Of a stretch of 8,591 nt of DNA, positions 5,835 to 8,591 are shown one piece after another. The stretch is from the NCBI GenBank assembly GCA_013204125.1, contig JABMOP010000505.1, positions 1 to 8,591 of the forward strand, in the 5' to 3' direction. Position 1 is the stretch's first letter; the number at the start of each line of letters is the position of its first letter. Both the position numbers and the translations under genes were made by a program. A model generated the notes under the pieces. The model was not told the origin of the DNA. It made no database searches and saw only the letters and a list, made by a program, of their open reading frames with translations. This DNA comes from Rhodospirillales bacterium (GTDB lineage Bacteria > Pseudomonadota > Alphaproteobacteria > Rhodospirillales > UBA2165).

Positions 5835-6692
5835 ATGGTTAGATCGATGATTACGCGCGCAAAAATTCTGATCCTGGCTTTGGTCCTGGCTGTCGTCCTC
5901 GGCGCCTGTTCGACGACGCGGATCATGTACACATTCGCCGATGATCTCATTCAGAACGAAGCCGAATTTTACTTGGCGGCGGGCGAGGAAGAAGATCGCC
6001 TGCTTCGGCAGCGCGCCAAAAAATTCATGGCTTGGCACCGCCTCCAAATGCTGCCCCGCTACGCCGCGTTTTTACGCAACGAGGCCGACAACGCCGAACA
6101 AGGGCCTGTGCAAAAGGAAGCCGCAATGCGCGCTGTGGACCGGGTGCGTGTTCTCTTGGAAGAAACCGTTCAAGGTTTCACACCCCATGCGGCTGCGGTA
6201 CTGGCCCGCTACACGGCGCCCGATAAAGTCGCCTATCTGAAACAGCGATTGGCCGAAAAAGTGACCGAGCGGCAAGAGGAATTGAACGCGCCCTTGGCGA
6301 AACGCAGCGAAGACCGCTTCGGCCGAATTGTCGATAACTTTGAACGCTTCACCGGTGATTTGAGCGAGTTCCAATTGGCAATTATCCGCCGCCACGTAAA
6401 GGCCACCAGGGGCGATGGCGAATTCCGCCTCGACCGCCGGATCCAAAATTCAAAGCGAATGGTCGCTCTCATGGCGGCAAACCCTTCGGCGGCAGAAATC
6501 CAAAAATTTCTCGACGATTTATTTCTACGTCCCGACGCCGGTGCAAAGGGCGGGAATTTTCGCGAAAACAGGGTCGCCCGGTTGAAGACACTCATTGCCG
6601 AAATTCTATTTAGTTTAAGCCCGAACCAGAGAAAAACACTGGTGCAAAATCTGCGTGATTTCGCCGAAGATTTCAGCTCCCTCGCAAGCTAA
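5835..6692 (+). CDS. DUF6279-like outer lipoprotein
   Basis: A 285-residue lipoprotein of unknown function. From ATG 5835 the product has Arg3 and Arg8, a hydrophobic core (11-22) and lipobox LGAC with acylated Cys25. The mature part is almost entirely helical and highly charged, with no membrane segment. It begins CSTTRIMYTFADDL and contains WHRLQMLPRYAAFLR (67-81). This matches the pattern I associate with DUF6279 lipoproteins (Cys-Ser-x-x-Arg-x-x-Tyr, then a TrpHis...LeuPro.TyrAla.Phe block). The family is uncharacterised; helical, charged lipoproteins of this size often act in the envelope. No clear Shine-Dalgarno site precedes either ATG 5835 or ATG 5847, and both give a proper signal peptide, so the start is uncertain by four codons. 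The gene is divergent from the MFS gene and followed after 13 bases by the cupin gene, almost certainly in the same transcript. Confidence 0.7.
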   Translation: MVRSMITRAKILILALVLAVVLGACSTTRIMYTFADDLIQNEAEFYLAAGEEEDRLLRQRAKKFMAWHRLQMLPRYAAFLRNEADNAEQGPVQKEAAMRAVDRVRVLLEETVQGFTPHAAAVLARYTAPDKVAYLKQRLAEKVTERQEELNAPLAKRSEDRFGRIVDNFERFTGDLSEFQLAIIRRHVKATRGDGEFRLDRRIQNSKRMVALMAANPSAAEIQKFLDDLFLRPDAGAKGGNFRENRVARLKTLIAEILFSLSPNQRKTLVQNLRDFAEDFSSLAS

Positions 6693-6705
6693 CAAGGAGG
6701 CCTCG

Positions 6706-7122
6706 ATGCTTACTTTCGATCTTATAAAAGAAGCTGAGTTCGATCCCAAAAAACATGTCGAGAAAATTTTGGGCGACGTTGCCGAAGGCGATATAACCGT
6801 CGCCTGTTGGGAGCCGGGCCAGACCAGCCCCAATCACTGCCATCCTTGGGTAACCGAGATGTATTTCTGCATCGAAGGCGGCGGCGTCATGCGCACGCCC
6901 GAAGGCCAGATCGATATCACGCCGGGATCGGTGGTCGCCCACCCGCCGGGCGAATTACACGAATATGAAAATGGGCCGCTGCGTTCGTTATTGTTCCGCG
7001 TGCGCTATGGCGGCGACAAAGCGGCGCGCCTCTTGGCATGGCCGAGCAATCCTGAATTCGTGCAGCGCGATGTGGACCAGGAATACTACGCCGAAAACTC
7101 GCGCAACCAACCGAGCGCCTGA
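6706..7122 (+). CDS. Single-domain cupin protein
   Basis: A 138-residue cytosolic beta-barrel protein. Cupin motif 1 is visible as NHCHPWVTEMYFCIEG (43-58), giving metal ligands His44, His46 and Glu51. Motif 2 is GSVVAHPPGELHEYEN (74-89), giving His85, and it fits the G(X)5PXG(X)2H(X)3N consensus exactly. A metal site is therefore expected, but the reaction is not predictable; single-domain cupins include dioxygenases, isomerases and sugar-binding or regulatory proteins. The C-terminal 30 residues are polar and outside the barrel. ATG 6706 is supported by an excellent AAGGAGG (6694-6700) five bases upstream, the strongest ribosome binding site in the window, which sits in the 13-base gap after the lipoprotein stop. 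It should be cotranscribed with that lipoprotein but translated efficiently on its own. It ends 15 bases before the convergent pntB stop. Confidence 0.85.
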   Translation: MLTFDLIKEAEFDPKKHVEKILGDVAEGDITVACWEPGQTSPNHCHPWVTEMYFCIEGGGVMRTPEGQIDITPGSVVAHPPGELHEYENGPLRSLLFRVRYGGDKAARLLAWPSNPEFVQRDVDQEYYAENSRNQPSA

Positions 7123-7137
7123 ACACTATTGTTGTTC

Positions 7138-8529
7138 TTAGGCGAGCGCCTGAACAATGCTTTCGGTCATCGCCTTGGCATCGCCGAACAGCATCATTGT
7201 GTTGTCGCGGAAAAATAACTCGTTATCGACGCCGGCATAGCCGGACGCCATCGAGCGTTTGATAAACAGCACCGTTCCGGCGTTTTCCACTTCCAAGATC
7301 GGCATGCCGTAAATGGCGCTGGAAGGGTCGGTTTTGGCCGCCGGGTTGGTCACATCGTTGGCGCCGATGACAAACGCCACATCGGCGGTCGAAAATTCGG
7401 AGTTGATTGTCTCCAACTCGAACACTTCATCATAGGGCACGTTGGCTTCGGCCAAGAGAACATTCATATGCCCCGGCATGCGCCCGGCAACCGGGTGAAT
7501 GGCGTAGGCGACATCGACCCCTTCCGCTTTTAACAAATCGGCCATTTCACGAAGCGCGTGCTGCGCCTGCGCGACGGCCATGCCGTATCCGGGCACGATG
7601 ATAACCTTGGAGGCGTTTTTCATGATGAACGCCGCATCGGCGCCGGCGCCGGATTTAACCGCGCGGTCACCTTTTTGGGCGCCCACCGCAGCAACCGATT
7701 CGCCGCCGAAGCCACCCAACAGCACGTTGAATATCGACCGGTTCATACCTTTGCACATGATGTAGGAAAGGATAGCGCCCGAAGAGCCGACCAGCGCGCC
7801 GGTAACGATCAGGGCGGTATTGCCGAGCGTAAATCCGATGCCCGCCGCCGCCCAACCGGAATAGGAATTGAGCATCGAGACGACCACCGGCATATCGGCG
7901 CCGCCGATCGGAATAATGATCATGAAGCCAAGCAGCAATGAGACGATCACAATCGCCCAAAAGGCGTCGTCGGCATTGGACATCACCAGCCAGACAATCG
8001 CGCCGGCAAGCGCAAGGCCGAAAACTGCATTCAACAGATGCTGACCGGGGAACGTAATCGGCGTTCCCGTCATGATGCCTTGCAGCTTGGCAAAGGCGAT
8101 GATCGAGCCGGAAAACGTGATGGCGCCGATGGCCGTGCCGAGCGACATTTCAACGAGGCTTCCGGCATTGATATGGCCGGCAGTGCCGATGCCATAGGCT
8201 TCCGGCGCAAAATAGGCGGCGGCGGCAACGAATACGGCGGCGAGGCCGACCAGGGAATGGAACGCGGCGACAAGCTGGGGCAACGCCGTCATTTTAATTT
8301 TAAGCGCAACCACGGTGCCGACAGCGCCGCCGATGACGACGCCGGTGAGGATCAGCTCATAACTCAAAATGGATGGATCGGCCAAAGTCGTCGCCACGGC
8401 GATGACGATGCCGATGACGCCAAAGGCGTTGCCTTTGCGCGCTGTAACCGGCGAAGAAAGGCCGCGCAAAGCCAAGATGAAGAAGACGGCGGCAGCGAGG
8501 TAGGCAGAGCCGGTAGCTGTTTCGTTCAT
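7138..8529 (-). CDS. pntB: NAD(P) transhydrogenase subunit beta
   Basis: Membrane subunit of the proton-translocating transhydrogenase, which transfers hydride from NADH to NADP+ using the proton gradient. The 463 residues match family length. Residues 1-260 form the membrane domain (dII) of about nine hydrophobic helices, with the conserved proton-channel His91 (FHSLVG) and Asn221 (MLNSYSGW). Residues 285-463 form the NADP(H)-binding domain (dIII): GYGMAVAQAQ (314-323), HPVAGRMPGHMNVLLAEA (345-362), GANDVTNPAA (389-398, with Asp392) and RSMASGYAGVDNELFF (425-440, with Arg425). All key residues known from the E. coli enzyme are present. ATG 8529 follows AAGGGA (8540-8535) by five bases, and this site overlaps the pntA stop codon, so the two genes form an operon. 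No promoter of its own is seen. The gene faces the cupin gene. Confidence 0.97.
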   Translation of the reverse strand: MNETATGSAYLAAAVFFILALRGLSSPVTARKGNAFGVIGIVIAVATTLADPSILSYELILTGVVIGGAVGTVVALKIKMTALPQLVAAFHSLVGLAAVFVAAAAYFAPEAYGIGTAGHINAGSLVEMSLGTAIGAITFSGSIIAFAKLQGIMTGTPITFPGQHLLNAVFGLALAGAIVWLVMSNADDAFWAIVIVSLLLGFMIIIPIGGADMPVVVSMLNSYSGWAAAGIGFTLGNTALIVTGALVGSSGAILSYIMCKGMNRSIFNVLLGGFGGESVAAVGAQKGDRAVKSGAGADAAFIMKNASKVIIVPGYGMAVAQAQHALREMADLLKAEGVDVAYAIHPVAGRMPGHMNVLLAEANVPYDEVFELETINSEFSTADVAFVIGANDVTNPAAKTDPSSAIYGMPILEVENAGTVLFIKRSMASGYAGVDNELFFRDNTMMLFGDAKAMTESIVQALA

Positions 8530-8538
8530 GGCGATCCC

Positions 8539-8591
8539 TTACCGCTGCTTTTTCTTGAACATTGCCAGCATGCGCTGGGTGACGATGAAAC
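8539..8591 (-). CDS. pntA: NAD(P) transhydrogenase alpha subunit, C-terminal end (partial)
   Basis: The last 16 codons and stop (TAA 8541-8539) of a gene entering from the right edge read FIVTQRMLAMFKKKQR. VTQRML-MFKKK is the familiar C-terminus of the alpha subunit, the end of its last membrane helix and a basic tail. It lies nine bases upstream of pntB, as in the usual operon. The fragment cannot show whether alpha is one polypeptide or split in two (PntAA and PntAB), the common arrangement in Rhodospirillum and relatives; in either case this is the membrane part. Confidence 0.85.
   Translation of the reverse strand, partial: FIVTQRMLAMFKKKQR

Noticed and set aside
5738..5950. N-terminal extension of the MFS frame to 5950
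   Set aside because: It would overlap the signal peptide of the divergent lipoprotein gene, its sequence is Cys/Arg-rich and unlike MFS N-termini, and a TTG with AGGA exists at 5737.

Overview
The window looks like ordinary chromosomal DNA from an alphaproteobacterium, probably Rhodospirillales-like. The reasons are a COQ9-family gene transcribed away from rpsU (a neighbourhood characteristic of Alphaproteobacteria), an S21 protein of the alphaproteobacterial type, a proton-translocating pntA-pntB transhydrogenase operon, and moderately GC-rich coding sequence. I see no rRNA, tRNA, insertion sequence, CRISPR array, prophage or defence island.

Layout. Positions 1-92 (-) hold the first 30 codons of an unrecognised gene, with a perfect TATAAT box and a hairpin in its presumed leader. 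Positions 268-1507 (-) hold two overlapping genes, an atypical peptide deformylase (def) and a COQ9-family ubiquinone-biosynthesis protein. They are transcribed away from rpsU (1650-1853, +, GTG start), which is followed by a weak terminator-like hairpin. Next on + come a stand-alone class I methyltransferase (1981-2637) and a small Sel1-repeat lipoprotein (2764-3090). Convergent to these, on -, lie an MFS transporter (5737-4478, TTG start) and a Rieske-type ring-hydroxylating oxygenase (4374-3100). Divergent from the transporter, on +, is a DUF6279-like lipoprotein (5835-6692) followed after 13 bases by a single-domain cupin (6706-7122). The window ends, on -, with pntB (8529-7138) and the last 16 codons of pntA (8591-8539).

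How the genes may work together. rpsU, def and COQ9 belong to housekeeping translation and quinone metabolism. pntA and pntB make the transhydrogenase that uses the proton gradient to drive NADPH formation. The transporter and Rieske oxygenase are co-directional and could form an uptake-and-oxidation pair for an aromatic or cyclic acid; the substrate cannot be read from sequence, and no reductase gene is visible here. The lipoprotein-cupin pair looks like a two-gene operon of unknown role.

No clear novel multi-gene system is visible. The points most worth a second look are the deformylase (EACLS in place of EGCLS, an acidic insert, a possible leaderless promoter, and its position between rpsU and COQ9), the divergent control region at 5738-5834 with its 13-base palindrome, and the lipoprotein-cupin and transporter-oxygenase pairs.
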